DNA of 64,000 bases from the NCBI GenBank assembly GCA_947311845.1, contig CAMZMU010000040.1, positions 59,455,901 through 59,519,900 on the forward strand, given 5' to 3'. A program made the position numbers and the translations under genes. The stretch is from Poa pratensis (taxonomy: Eukaryota; Streptophyta; Magnoliopsida; Poales; Poaceae). This document shows, piece by piece, positions 34,572 through 45,976 of this stretch; the stretch's first letter is position 1; each line of letters opens with the position of its first letter. The notes below the pieces were generated by a model that did no database searches, had not been told where the DNA came from, and saw only the letters and a list, made by a program, of their open reading frames with translations.

Positions 34572-34865
34572 CTTTTAGATTTTTTTTGTAATGGGTGTAG
34601 TTAGCTCATGTATATCTGCCTGCCATATATACCTTTCGACTTTTTGTAAAAAGAAAATTTTCTTCGAACAATGTTAGCCCGTCGCCCTTTTAACCAACCT
34701 GTTTACCCGTGGCTCCATTTCATTTTGGGCCCTCCCGTCACTCCACTACGCGCCTTAGCCCAAATGAAAATAGCCCACGAAGAGACGCACCAGGGGGACA
34801 GCACACGGCAGGATTATAGCCCACCGGGAATCAGTGCAACGTAACCCAGAAGGCCAGAACACACT

Positions 34866-35066
34866 GCCACGTCACCGATCCGGCCTGGTAACGATAACGA
34901 CCAATCATCGACAAGAACACGGATGCAAACGGATAGTGTGTTTCCTCGAAACGAATCCAGGTCGTCGAAGGGATCCGCCATCCCGAAACCTTCCCTCCAA
35001 CGGTCACTAGAAACCGCCTCGGTCCACGCGTCTCCAGCCTCGCTCTCCCACCCACCGCCTATTTAA
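34866..35066 (+). promoter_or_regulatory. Promoter of H3.3 gene copy 1
   Basis: CCACGTCAC near 34867 contains the ACGTCA hexamer of plant histone promoters, and GATCCGCC near 34971 is one base from the reversed histone octamer (CGCGGATC). A TATA-like TATTTAA lies at 35060-35066, 107 bp before the ATG. The AACCGCCTCGGTCCAC segment near 35010 recurs upstream of copy 2 near 60478. Motif roles are from knowledge of plant histone promoters; no activity is shown here. Confidence 0.55.
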
Positions 35067-35172
35067 TGCCCCCACCTACCAAACCTCTTCTTACTGTTCG
35101 CCTTTCCGCATCCAGTCCACCAAATCCACATCGCAGAGGAAGAGGCCAAGTTCGAATTCGAGGAGCAGCGCC

Positions 35173-35694
<522 letters not shown>

Positions 35695-36435
35695 GCCATA
35701 TCGCCGCTGAAGCCATTAGTAGTTGGATTGGGGTCAAGATGTGATCTGCCTAAGTTGTTGATCCTTCCGAGTTTTTAGTTTATATTGCTGTGTTAACTGT
35801 GGTTCTGTGTAGAAGATAAATTGTGTTCGTGAAAGACTTTCTTAGTGATTGTTCTTTTGGTTTGCAATGAAGCAAACATATGTCGAAACTATTATTTCAG
35901 CAAGTAATCGCATCCTGTGCTATATTATCCGCGCTTTGCTTTTCTGTGGCGGAGGTATTCCGTCGTGGTTGGTGCTACTTCACCGTCGGTTAGTGTCGAG
36001 GTTGACACGTTGGTGGACGCGTTTTTTGCGCTCGGCGACTTGGCGTCGTCTTTTTACTTCGTAATTGTTGATGCTTAGTAATTTTGAATAGGAGTATTCA
36101 GTACGGGATATGCCCTGCTGTCTCGATCTGCAATTGTGTACGATGTGCGTCGATTATGGACGCACGTGCAACTACTCCGTAGTACATTGGTTGTCACTAT
36201 CCGTGTTGCCTCATACTGCCATATTTTTTTGCTTCCTGCTGTGAGTCCAAGAGGCTTCTGCTTGAAAGCGTAGTCAGGAAGTTGTGCCAGGCTGAGTGGA
36301 ATTTTAACAATTCAGGTCATATATCCTCAAGCGCGTGACAGAACTTAATTAAATTTTAGTTTACATGAACGAAAATTAGAAATGTATTTGACTATTAGAC
36401 TACATCTCGTATATAAATTTTCAATTTATCTTTTA
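35695..36435 (+). other. 3' flank of H3.3 copy 1
   Basis: A probable 3' UTR to around 35850, then AT-rich intergenic DNA. No second gene is recognised. Confidence 0.45.
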
Positions 36436-36437
36436 TA

Positions 36438-36485
36438 CTCCCTCCGTTAAAAGGACGTCGTGACATCCTTTTATGAACGGAGGGG
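36438..36485. mobile_element. Stowaway MITE, internally deleted (48 bp)
   Basis: Terminal inverted repeats CTCCCTCCGTT and AACGGAGGGG are flanked by TA on both sides (36436-36437 and 36486-36487), the Tc1/mariner-Stowaway target duplication. Inside, AAAAGGACGTC and GACATCCTTTT continue the hairpin. It is much shorter than usual Stowaways, so it is an internally deleted copy. Confidence 0.85.
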
Positions 36486-36487
36486 TA

Positions 36488-37049
36488 TGTAATCTGGGTG
36501 TTTTGTGCACAAGATGTAGCCGAGAGTTCTTAAAAGTTAGGGAGTGTCTAACGAGCAGCTAGCTGTTTTATTTTTCAGAAACTGACAGTTTTTCAATCCA
36601 ATAGGATTATGCAGCTGTAATCATGATAAATGACAAAAAAGACGAATGATATTTCTGTCTTTTACTTTCCCGTCAAACAGACACATTTTTTATTCCCCTC
36701 AGTTTTGAGTCGTTGCACAATTTGGGCTACCCAGCCTAAGTTTTTAGTCCGGTACACGTTTAACACCTAATGCATTTGTTCAAAAGCTCCGAGTGCATTA
36801 GTAACACCAAACACCATCAGCCTGTCTGCAACCATCGATTGTCTCTAATCTAGTCTGGTCCATCTACCATCCATCTCTTGACATCGACAATCGCGCCGGG
36901 CCGCAGAGCACCACCGCCTCCATCTCCACAAAGATAGCAGCCAAGTAAAACACTGGAAAAAAAGGTTCCTCCTCCTTTACCTGAGATTGGGACAGGCTAC
37001 CTACTTAAAAAATCGCGTAGGCTAAGATAATAAAAAGCTAAAACACTCT
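36488..37049 (+). other. Intergenic DNA without recognised genes
   Basis: AT-rich, with no coding region or named repeat recognised. Confidence 0.4.
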
Positions 37050-37245
37050 ACACATATAAGTGAATAATAGGAGTGTTTAATGAAAAAGCGGAGCGTGTCT
37101 CTCTCCCACGCAAGAATGCAAGGATCCATTTATTGAGAAGTATCAGCAAACAAAACAAAACAAAACTGAAAGCAAAACATAAATGACGCTCCAAGAACAA
37201 CACATATTATGTAAAGGAATAAAAATATAGTTTCATGGGAGCGAC
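37050..37245 (-). repeat. Inverted fragment related to the non-autonomous LTR element
   Basis: Read on the minus strand this segment matches, in order, 4120-4300 of the element at 717-7497: TTTATT..., CTTGGAGCGTCA, TTTTCAGTTTTGTTTTGTTT, GGGAGAGAGACACGCTCC and TTTTTCATTA. It is diverged and has no LTR attached, so it is an old remnant of that family or a relative. Confidence 0.65.
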
Positions 37246-37849
37246 CTGATAAAAATAAGAGTAGATTCTTACACTTCACTTTCTAAGAGGGCATTCGATG
37301 CATCAATCCCCTTCCGCCTTGACTATTGGGTGGGATACCATTAAGTCATGACATCTGTCAGAACCTTGTCTTCATCCCATCGAGAAAGAATAATGCAAAA
37401 GGTTACTGCGTGATACTCTGCACTATGGCTAGTCTAATCGTGCGATGAGAGGAGTGAGAGTATAACTAGTAGAAATTATTTAATAAAAAATGACGTCAAC
37501 GTAACTTAATGTGTTGGTCTGTTTAGCTCAATAACCGAGGTATCGCCACATCTACAGAATAAGGCCAAAATTGGACGATTGAATCAATAATGTTATATTG
37601 TGTCCATTCCCTCATATATCTGTATTAACATAAGTATCCTTTATAGTAACAAAGCCTATTATTATATTTGTTGTTCCATTACGTGTGTGCACAACTGTAG
37701 GTGAAATCTCTGGCGACGGCTATTATTTCCATTGCTAAAACACCAAAAGAATAATTGGTACGAAATTTTAAAATAGAATTTCATAGACTTGTTAGTAATC
37801 ACCGTTCCAAAAGTTCACTTCCGGGTTCGATAAAATCTAAGTCTATAGG
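37246..37849 (+). other. Intergenic / TE-derived DNA
   Basis: No coding region recognised. It lies between two minus-strand TE remnants and may itself be decayed internal sequence of such elements. Confidence 0.35.
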
Positions 37850-38406
37850 AAAAATTATCCGTAATCCAGATCAAATCTTTCACAACCTCGTTGATCTTCT
37901 TGTTCTTCTTACTTTTTGACTTGTGTCGGGTCAATATTGCATTCCCAAGAAGCCATTTTTCTTCTTGTTGCTCTTGAAGTTAGGCTTCTTATTTTCCTTA
38001 TCCTTATCTCCTCTATCACTCTCATTGGGATCGGGACACTCACATGTGAAATTATCCTAGCGTTAACAACCATAGCAATACCTTTCGGGATCCGGCTTGT
38101 GTAACTCCTTGGAGGACTTGGGCTTTTGCTTAAAGCGGTTATGGAAGGTCTTGTGAAGAGAGCAATCTCTTTCATCCCATAGTTGTAGAACCTTGTGCGA
38201 TCATCATAATCATCAATTTCTTATTCTTCTTCCTTACTTGACTCAATGTGTCAACCATAACCATCTCTCTAGCTTTTAGAGCTAAGCTTGGCTTTTGAAA
38301 TCTTGCACGTGCTGCCTCAGAAAGTTGGAAATGCACACACACCTCTTGAGTGGTTTACTTGTACTTATGATGAGTCTTAACAATTGATAATACATCATCA
38401 TGAGTG
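37850..38406 (-). pseudogene. Decayed retrotransposon gag, part 2 (minus strand)
   Basis: On the minus strand a degenerate CCHC zinc-knuckle region is visible near 38030-38080 (residues like CYGC..DNFTCECPDPNE), followed by a Lys/Asn-rich tail (KENKKPNFKSNKKKNGFLG), as after the zinc knuckle of plant retrotransposon gag. Several stops break it. The 20-kb element inserted at 38412 splits this remnant; the other part continues at 58388. Confidence 0.55.
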
Positions 38407-38411
38407 AGAGT

Positions 38412-39094
38412 TGAAAGAGCATTGTTGCTCTTAATCATGTTTTGGTGATTGATAACAATGCAATAATAGCATTTAACTTGTTGTCTAAAGTTTACACAGG
38501 TTCTATAAACGATTCCATGTCGTTTTCACTTTGAAGAGAAGAAAAATGAGTGTTAATCTGCCAGCGGCGGTAGTACCGCCGTGCAAGCGGCGGTAATACC
38601 GCTGGCCTCTTTTGCTTCCAGTAACAGCGGCAGTTCCGCTCTCACTACCGTTTAAAATGGTGTTCGGGTGCGCATAGCGGAAGTACCGCCAGGGACCGGC
38701 AGTACCGCTGGTGCGGAAGACGAGCGGAAGTACCGCCTGTACTACCGCTTAAAACCACGTTCGGTGTCACTCAGCGGAAGTACCGCTGTGGTGCGGCAGT
38801 ACCGCTTGTGCGGTTCCTGAAGACGGGCGGTAGTGCCGCCAGAAGTACCGCTTAAAGCGAGCTCGGTGCAGCTCAGCGGAAGTACCGCCTTGGAGCGGAA
38901 GTACCGCTGGTGCGGGATTTGAAGGTCGAAGACCAGGGCGTTGACCGCCCAAACGAAGGCTCCCGCACCGCCGGTACTACCGCCCCTTGATCAGCGGTAG
39001 TCAGTGCGGGAAATATGCCCCCAACGGACAGAATTGAAGTGAGGGTATTTATTACCCTTCACCTACCTTGGGCATTCAAGCTTCACGGAAATAT
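38412..39094 (+). repeat. Truncated 5' LTR of the 20-kb element
   Basis: Matches 57066-57749 of the 3' LTR with a handful of substitutions and indels, then stops abruptly after CTTCACGGAAATAT. From 39095 the sequence is the inverted gag segment. It contains a cluster of GCGG(T/A)AGTACCGC palindromes at about 38562-39000. Confidence 0.9.
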
Positions 39095-41715
39095 GACGTC
39101 ATTTCTTTAGATTTCTTGTTAGTCACAAGGGTCTTTGGAACCCAAATAGTCCAATGATAATCATCACCATAAGAAGTGCCAACATATTTAGCATAAACAT
39201 GACCATCTTTAGATTTCATAAGAACATAAGATGGGTTATATTTGCCGGCAAAGTCATTATGGGTAGGAAGGTCCCTTGTGACCTCATTACCCACAACGGA
39301 GTTGGTCTCCTTCTCTTTAGCCAACTCCCCCTCCTTCACAAAGATAATAGCTTTTGAAGAGGGAGAAGGCTTCTTCTTCTTGTTGTTCTTCTTCTTTGAC
39401 TTGGTAGAGAAACCAAGTCCTTCTTTCCCAATTTGATCTTTTTGATTACTCAAAAGGTCATTGAGATTCTTTTCTCCTTGGGCACAAGCCAAAAAGCCCT
39501 TCTCAAGTTGAGATTTCAACCTAGCATTCTCTTCTGCAAGATTAGCATGCTCACAACAAATAATAGATTTAGCAACAATTTCATTTGATGTGGATGCAAT
39601 AACTTCTTTCATTTGTTGACCTAGGAATTGATCATGAGACTTCTCAAGTTTGGCAAAAGACTCTTTGAGGGTTTTGAGTTCCTCATCAAGTCTCTTGTTT
39701 TCCTTCTCAAGTCTAGCATGTTCAATGCCTAGCTCAAGCTTCTCATTCTTATAGACTTTAGAAGTAGCAAGAGCATGTTCATGATCCTTTTTAACTCTAG
39801 ACATGTCAATAGCATAGGATTCCTCGGAATTAGATAGGGCCTCCTCAAGAGACCTTCTACGAGTTTGCTCTTTTTCAAGAGCGATAGAGAAATTCGCTAT
39901 CTCATTAGCATAGTCAACCTCACGGTTTGCCATGCCCGAAATGATCTCCTCTTTTTGATCTACAAGAGAGTTAGTTTCCTCAAGTTGCTCCAAAAGAGCA
40001 TCAACATTCACTTTATCTTCTCCCTTAAGATTAGCTAGCCACAAGTCCACCTCATTTGGACTTTGGGGCTCCTTCACAACATTCTCTACACAATCCGATA
40101 AGGAAGGAGGTGTAGAGGTAATAGGTTTGGTAGAAGGAGTTACCGAGGTGGCTTTTGCCATGAGACATGTGTAGGGAATGGACTCATTCTCATTGGGGGA
40201 TTCAAATAGGGATGACGGTGTAGAGGAAGGTGTAGCTATGGCAATGCGAGCGGTAGCTCCAACTTCATCTTCATCTTCATCACCGGACATGTATTCTTCC
40301 AAAACTTTTCTATCTTGAACACACAAGGCATTGAGAACCCTCTTCTTCACGAAGTTCTTGTTGCCGTTGCCCTTGGACTTGTCTTTTCTCACAAGCTTTC
40401 CATTGTGGTCCTCTCGATTCTCCCAAGGACAATCGGCAATGTAGTGATTGAGATTACTACAATTATAGCAAGTCTTTGGACGGTCTCCTCTTGGTCTTGC
40501 AACGAAGGTCTTCTTAGCAAAAGGTCTTGATGAAGATCTCTTGGAACGGTTGCCCCAAAAGGCTCTTGAAGCAAGGGCCATGTGCTCATAATATTCTTGC
40601 TTGACGTCCTCCGAATCCTCCTCTTCAACTCCATGTTCATACTCTTCTTCACTAGTGATGGCCGTGGACTTCAAAGCAACATTTGGAGAGTGTCCCGCAA
40701 GTCCTCTTTGCCGAGCATGAGCATGAATGGAGCTCTTGACCACCATTCCAATGGATACGAACTCGTTGAGCACGGTGTTGGAATCAAGTGTTGAGAAGTC
40801 CGGTCTTGATCGAATGGTTTGAGCCAAGCATTGATTTGAGGGAGTGATTGCCTTGAGAAACTTGCGCTTGATCCAATTGTCTTCAAACTTCTCGAAGCCA
40901 AAATCATTCAAGGTGATGGAAAGAGCGGTGAGCCTTCGATAGAGATCTTCGGGTGTCTCATCCTCATTCATCACGAACTCATCGGCTTCGTCTTGAACCG
41001 CTTCATACTTGGAAAGTTGAATGCTTTCATTCCCCAAGAACAAGTTATGGAGTTTATCCCCACATTGCTTTGTCGTCTTGCACATCCGGATATGAGTGGT
41101 ATAAGTTGGGCCGGCGGCCGTTTGAATCATGTGCATGGCGGTGGCGTTGAGTTGATGATTGGCCTTCTCCGTTGAGGTCATGTTGAGTGGGTCTTGAGGA
41201 TAGAAGACTTGCTCTAGAATGTCAATCAAGAAAACACAACAACTAGACATGTGTGATCGCATAGCATATTGCCAATTAGGAAAGTCTTTTGGATCAAGCT
41301 TAGGAGATGCGCCCATATTGGCGATGTGTGGCGGAGAGACGTGTTGGTGGATTGAGTTATACACTTGTCCCGGTGGGACACTTGCATACACCCCCGGCTT
41401 CCTTGGGATTGAGCTACCCTCCGCGGCATTCGTTGTTTCGGGATTGGCTTTTGCCTTTCCGTCCACATTGACTAGGACCGAAGAAGGAAGAACATCTACC
41501 TTCTCCGACTCCTTTTCCGCGGGGGGTAAATCAATCTTAGGTTCCGGTTTCCCTAGAAACTCCTTGAACATCTCCCGCATCGATTCCTTCATGCTTAGGT
41601 TGAGGTTGGTAGTAATCTCGGTATTGAGATTAGACATCTCACTCTTGAGATCACTAACAACCTCACCAAGGCGTTCATTAGTTACCGACGCGGTTGGGTC
41701 CAAGTTGTCCGACAT
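39076..41715 (-). CDS. Large gag-like ORF (UBN2 type) with zinc knuckle and coiled coil
   Basis: An 879-codon frame without internal stops. The N-terminus is MSDNLDPTASVTNERLGEVV. Residues about 140-330 form a UBN2/retrotransposon-gag capsid region (LDPKDFPNWQYAMRSHM, SKYEAVQDEADEF, ETPEDLYRRLTALS). A CCHC knuckle (CYNCSNLNHYIADC) lies near residue 435, then a long coiled coil of about 200 residues (LEKENKRLDEELKTLKESFA) and a Lys-rich stretch (TKSKKKNNKKKKP). The last visible family part, WTIWVPKTLVTN, is followed by residues from a foreign joint, and the stop codon lies inside the 5' LTR fragment, so the true C-terminus is lost. No protease or pol follows. It runs opposite to the LTRs around it. 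Confidence 0.8.
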   Translation of the reverse strand: MSDNLDPTASVTNERLGEVVSDLKSEMSNLNTEITTNLNLSMKESMREMFKEFLGKPEPKIDLPPAEKESEKVDVLPSSVLVNVDGKAKANPETTNAAEGSSIPRKPGVYASVPPGQVYNSIHQHVSPPHIANMGASPKLDPKDFPNWQYAMRSHMSSCCVFLIDILEQVFYPQDPLNMTSTEKANHQLNATAMHMIQTAAGPTYTTHIRMCKTTKQCGDKLHNLFLGNESIQLSKYEAVQDEADEFVMNEDETPEDLYRRLTALSITLNDFGFEKFEDNWIKRKFLKAITPSNQCLAQTIRSRPDFSTLDSNTVLNEFVSIGMVVKSSIHAHARQRGLAGHSPNVALKSTAITSEEEYEHGVEEEDSEDVKQEYYEHMALASRAFWGNRSKRSSSRPFAKKTFVARPRGDRPKTCYNCSNLNHYIADCPWENREDHNGKLVRKDKSKGNGNKNFVKKRVLNALCVQDRKVLEEYMSGDEDEDEVGATARIAIATPSSTPSSLFESPNENESIPYTCLMAKATSVTPSTKPITSTPPSLSDCVENVVKEPQSPNEVDLWLANLKGEDKVNVDALLEQLEETNSLVDQKEEIISGMANREVDYANEIANFSIALEKEQTRRRSLEEALSNSEESYAIDMSRVKKDHEHALATSKVYKNEKLELGIEHARLEKENKRLDEELKTLKESFAKLEKSHDQFLGQQMKEVIASTSNEIVAKSIICCEHANLAEENARLKSQLEKGFLACAQGEKNLNDLLSNQKDQIGKEGLGFSTKSKKKNNKKKKPSPSSKAIIFVKEGELAKEKETNSVVGNEVTRDLPTHNDFAGKYNPSYVLMKSKDGHVYAKYVGTSYGDDYHWTIWVPKTLVTNKKSKEMTSYFREA

Positions 41716-41752
41716 ATTCTCTTATGCGGTGAAGCCTTAGATAAGAGCCGAG

Positions 41753-43254
41753 GCATTTTATATCATCATTTATATAACTTTTAGTATCATACTAGAATGT
41801 TATTTGCATGATTATATGATTGTTTCTACATGTTTTAGATGATTTTGGGGACTTTCATACAAAGTCCCTATTTTTGGTATTTAATTTCTGGGAGGCAGAA
41901 AACCTCCTTTTTCTTGTCTTTAATGTTTCAGGAGCTACAGGACCTCAAATAATAAAAGGAAAAATACTGCGTCAGTTTTTCATCGGGAGAAAGGCAGAGG
42001 GAAGAAGACCGAAGAGAGGAGAGCCACGAGGGCCAAATGGGGGTGGCCCACGCGGCCCATGTACCTGGCCGCGTGGGACCACCCAAAGGCCTCGGGCACC
42101 TCCTCGCCTGGGGCTTTTTATCGACGCCTTCGTCTCGCCCGAAAAGTAACGCCCTAATTTTTCCAAGTCCATCCGAGGTCGCGGCGGCGGCGAAACTCCT
42201 GATCCCTTCCGAGGGGGGTCAGATCCTGCTGCTCCGGAACTCCGGAGAAGGGGGAAATCATCGTCATCGTCATCACCTCTCCTCCTTGGCGTGGGAGGAG
42301 GCCTCTACATCATCACCCCCATCAAGACCAGCACCATCACCATCATCATCACCGTGATCCACTCCGTTCCCCTCGCAGTTTGAGAGTTGCTATACCCTAG
42401 ATACTTGTCTTGTGCTACTATTCATGTTTGTGATTGAGTACTTGTCATTATTTGGTGGTGAAGTTATAATTTCAGATTGTGTTGTACCACTTATGCCACT
42501 GATTATGATCATGTTCGCACGTTGTGAGTAGTTCCCGTATGTTCCTGAGGGCATAGGATGAATTGGCAATGATTTATATATGACATGTGTTGGTATTTTG
42601 TCAAGAGTTTATCTTTTATGTGATTCTATGATGGTGTTGTGCGAACGTCGACTGCACAACACTTCACCTTTATGGGCTCATAGGAGAACACCGTAGTGTA
42701 ATGAATTGATGGAGACTTGGGAGGACACGTAAACCTGAGACCGAGTCATGAAGTTATATTATGAGGGTATTAGTATCGGGGACCTTAGAGTGTAATGCTA
42801 TGGTGGGACTTTAGTCTTAATAATTCTTGTGCAGTCATTTGCTTGGCCACATGATCCATCATAAGGGGTTGTAGTTTATTTATTTAGCTATACCTAATTA
42901 TGGCTCCGTCCAAAAGATTAAAACTTGACAAGATATTCAACGTGTTGTTTAATAAATCTCTATGCCTAGCATCATCCATGCCGCCCTCGGGAACGTTTGC
43001 CACATATAAGTTACACATCACTTGAGCTTGTCCTTTGCCACATAAGAGGATTGGGCTTTCTCTCTTTGAGAGCTTTCACTTGCTACTATCTGTTATCTGC
43101 TTGCAACTATACAACAAAAATACCAAAAACACTTGCATCTTTTATTGTTTTATTTATCAATCTTACTAACCAATACCTTCAGCTCCTCGTGGGTTCGACA
43201 ACCTTTTCTAATTGAAAGGTACTACAATTGATCTCCTGCACTTGGGAGCCATCA
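41753..43254 (+). repeat. Athila-type LTR copy 1 (first 8 bp missing)
   Basis: Begins at GCATTTTATATC, corresponding to position 9 of LTR copy 2, and ends GAGCCATCA. It carries a GC-rich inverted repeat CCCACGCGGCC / GGCCGCGTGGG near 42048-42078 upstream of a TTTTTAT motif, the presumed core promoter. Frames such as 41820-42149 recur unchanged in LTR copy 2 and are not genes. Confidence 0.92.
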
Positions 43255-43265
43255 AGATACTTTTC

Positions 43266-43283
43266 TGGCGCCGTTGCCGGGGA
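43266..43283 (+). other. tRNA-Asp primer binding site, Athila copy 1
   Basis: TGGCGCCGTTGCCGGGGA, exact complement of plant tRNA-Asp 3' end, 11 bp after the LTR. Confidence 0.92.
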
Positions 43284-43346
43284 GCGTAGCGCTATTGGTA
43301 AGAAGTTTGGTAAGGAAACTTGAAAGCTGTTTATCTCATTGTTACT

Positions 43347-44084
43347 ATGGCATTTATGAATCGTGCCTCGCTGCATCTTGCTCTATATGAAAGTGCTTAT
43401 GCCACTACTGCAAAGGTGGTTGAAACTACTGTGTCTGAGGTACCTAAAGTGGGATATAAAATTCCCATGGGTCATGTTAAAAGAGTTATGAAAAATCCAT
43501 TTACAGGAGATGGAACTAAGTCGGCACGCGAGCACATGGAAATAATTGAGGACATATGTGGCTTATTCAGACTACCTGGTATTTCAGAGGATCAGGTAAA
43601 AAGGAAGCTATTGTATTTGTCTTTATCTGGTAATGCTCGTGATTGGTACAGGTCTTTGGATGAAGAGGTCCAGAATGAATGGAGTATCTTGAGGAAGGTT
43701 TTCTTTCTTAAATATTTTACTCCTAAAGAAGCTTATGATAACCGCTGCTATATATTCAATTTCTGGCCACATCTGGGAGAGAGTATTACTCAAGCTTGGG
43801 GGAGGTTAAAGGAACTCCTTCGCAAGAATCCATGTCATGATCTTACAAGGAAACTTATATTGATAAACTTTTATGTGAGACTACCTATGAAGCACAAGGA
43901 GATTCTGGATAATTCATCTGGTGGAAGTTTTACTAATAACACTGAAGAAGAAGCATGGAATTTATTGGAGACTATTTCTGAAAATACTAGCCACTGGGAT
44001 CTTGATAAAGGTAATGAGCCATATTTTGATTATGAATATTCATGTGTAGAGAATTTCTCTACTTCTATTTGTTTAAAAATCTGA
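43347..44084 (+). pseudogene. Athila gag, copy 1
   Basis: Starts MAFMNRASLHLALYESAYA and has the retrotransposon gag domain (NPFTGDGTKSAREHMEIIED, LSLSGNARDWYRSL, FFLKYFTPKEAYDNRC, EAWNLLETISENTSHWD). The frame ends prematurely at 44084 because one base is missing near 44069; the second copy at 52252 keeps that base and reads on into the protease region. Apart from this the frame is clean. Confidence 0.9.
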
Positions 44085-45976
44085 GTGATACTTTTGGTCT
44101 TGATCCTTATGTTATAATTGAAATAGCTAAAGGTTTTGCTGATCATATCTGTGTTCCAAAAAGTGGATTTGAAGTTTATGTTGAACCTGTTAAACAATCT
44201 ATTGTTGTTCCTAAAGTTATTAAACAGGTTGAACCAATGTCATCTGTGACAATTGAGGAGTATGTTGAACCACCTCCATTTCCAAACCAAGTTAAGGAGA
44301 ATTTACTTAAAGCTGTTACTAACAAGAGTAACAAAAGATGTTCTCAGCCTTATGAACAGGTGGAAGTCAACACTCAAATTTCTGTTATCAAGCAACTAAA
44401 TGAAGAAGACCCAGTGGATGTTTATCTATGTGAAGATGCTACCAAAGTCATCAAAGGTAATTCGGCCAAAGTTGGGAAACCTGTTATATCATGCTCTATT
44501 GGGACTTCAAGTTATCATGGTCTATGTGATATTGGAGCAAGTATTAGTGTCATTCCATATTCTCTTTATCTTGAGATCAAGCCTGATATTGATCCCATTG
44601 TTATGGAAGAGACAGGTATGACAATTCAACTTGCTAATAAAGATTATATTAGTCCATTTGGAATTGTTAGAGATGTTGAAGTATTGATTGGCAAAATAAA
44701 ATACCCTGCTGATTTTATTGTGCTTGGTTGTCCTCAAGATTCATTTTGTCCTATCATTTTTGGTAGACCTTTCTTACATACTGTTGGTGCTGAAATTAAT
44801 TTGCCTAAAGAGAAAGTGTTTATTAAATGTGCTGGTGAGAAACTTGAATTTAACTTTTCCAAATTTGCTGATAAACATGTTGAGAAAGAGCCAATTCCTA
44901 ATAATTTAATTGAAACTCTTGCTCATATAGCTGTAGCTTCAACTGATGTTGTAGAACGTTATATGCTTAATCAAGATGAACCATTTAATGATGAGGAAAA
45001 AGAGGCTTTGGAACAAATATTATGGCAACAACCACCACAATTACAATTGCATATCCCACCTGATAATTTAGGAGTGCTACCACCACCTAAAGGGGATCCT
45101 AGTTTTGAATTGAAACCTTTGCCTGCAAATCTGAAATATGCATATTTGGATGAGAAGAGCATATATCCTGTCATTATTAGTGCTAACCTTTCAGCTGAAG
45201 AGGAAGAGAAATTACTTGATGTGCTAAAAGCTCACCGACCAGCCATTGGATACTCTCTTGATGATCTTAAAGGTATAAGCCCCGCTCTATGTATGCATAA
45301 AATTAATCTGGAGGAAGATGCAAAACCTGTTGTTGATTTTCAACGCCGCCTCCATCCAAAAATGAAAGAAGTGGTAAGGAAAGAGGTAATAAGACTTATT
45401 GAAGCTGGTATCATTTATCCTATAGCTGACAGTAAGTGGGTTAGTCCTGTTCATTGTGTTCCTAAAAAGGGTGGAATGACTGTTGTTCCAAATGAAAAGG
45501 ATGAACTTGTGGCTCAACGTACTGTAGTTGGTTATAGGATGGTTATTGATTTCAGAAAATTGAATAAAGCAACTCGAAAAGATCATTATCCATTGCCATT
45601 TATTGATCAAATGCTAGAAAGGTTGTCTAAACACTCTCACTTTTGCTATCTAGATGGTTATTCAGGTTTCTCGCAAATTCCTGTCCATAAGGATGATCAA
45701 GAAAAGACCACTTTTACTTGCCCATATGGTACTTTTGCTTACAGGAGAATGCCATTCGGTTTATGTAATGCTCCTGCTACTTTTCAAAGATGCATGAATG
45801 CTATATTTGCTGATTATATTGAAAAGATAATGGAGGTTTTTATGGATGATTTTTCTGTGTATGGTACTTCCTTCGATAATTGCTTGTTCAACCTTAACAA
45901 AGTTTTACAGCGTTGTGAAGACCAACACTTGGTTCTTAATTGGGAGAAGTGTCACTTCATGGTTACTGAGGTATAG
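44042..45976 (+). pseudogene. Athila protease and reverse transcriptase
   Basis: Aspartic protease region with CDIGASISVIPYSLY (near 44525) and FCPIIFGRPFLHT, then reverse transcriptase with KWVSPVHCVPKKGG, YRMVIDFRKLNKATRKDHYP, FCYLDGYSGFSQIPVHKDD, MPFGLCNAPATFQRCM and FMDDFSVYG (near 45838). The frame is shifted against gag by a 1-bp loss and ends at 45976, where a second base is missing (GAGGTATAG). The linker of conserved Pro-rich sequence between protease and RT is intact. Confidence 0.92.

Noticed and set aside
38562..39000. Repeated short palindromes that might be mistaken for a CRISPR-like array
   Set aside because: Spacing is irregular, the units lie within an LTR repeated elsewhere, and the sequence is plant nuclear DNA.
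41820..42149. ORF of 109 codons, identical at 50002-50331
   Set aside because: LTR sequence of the Athila element in both places; no domain and it spans the presumed promoter.
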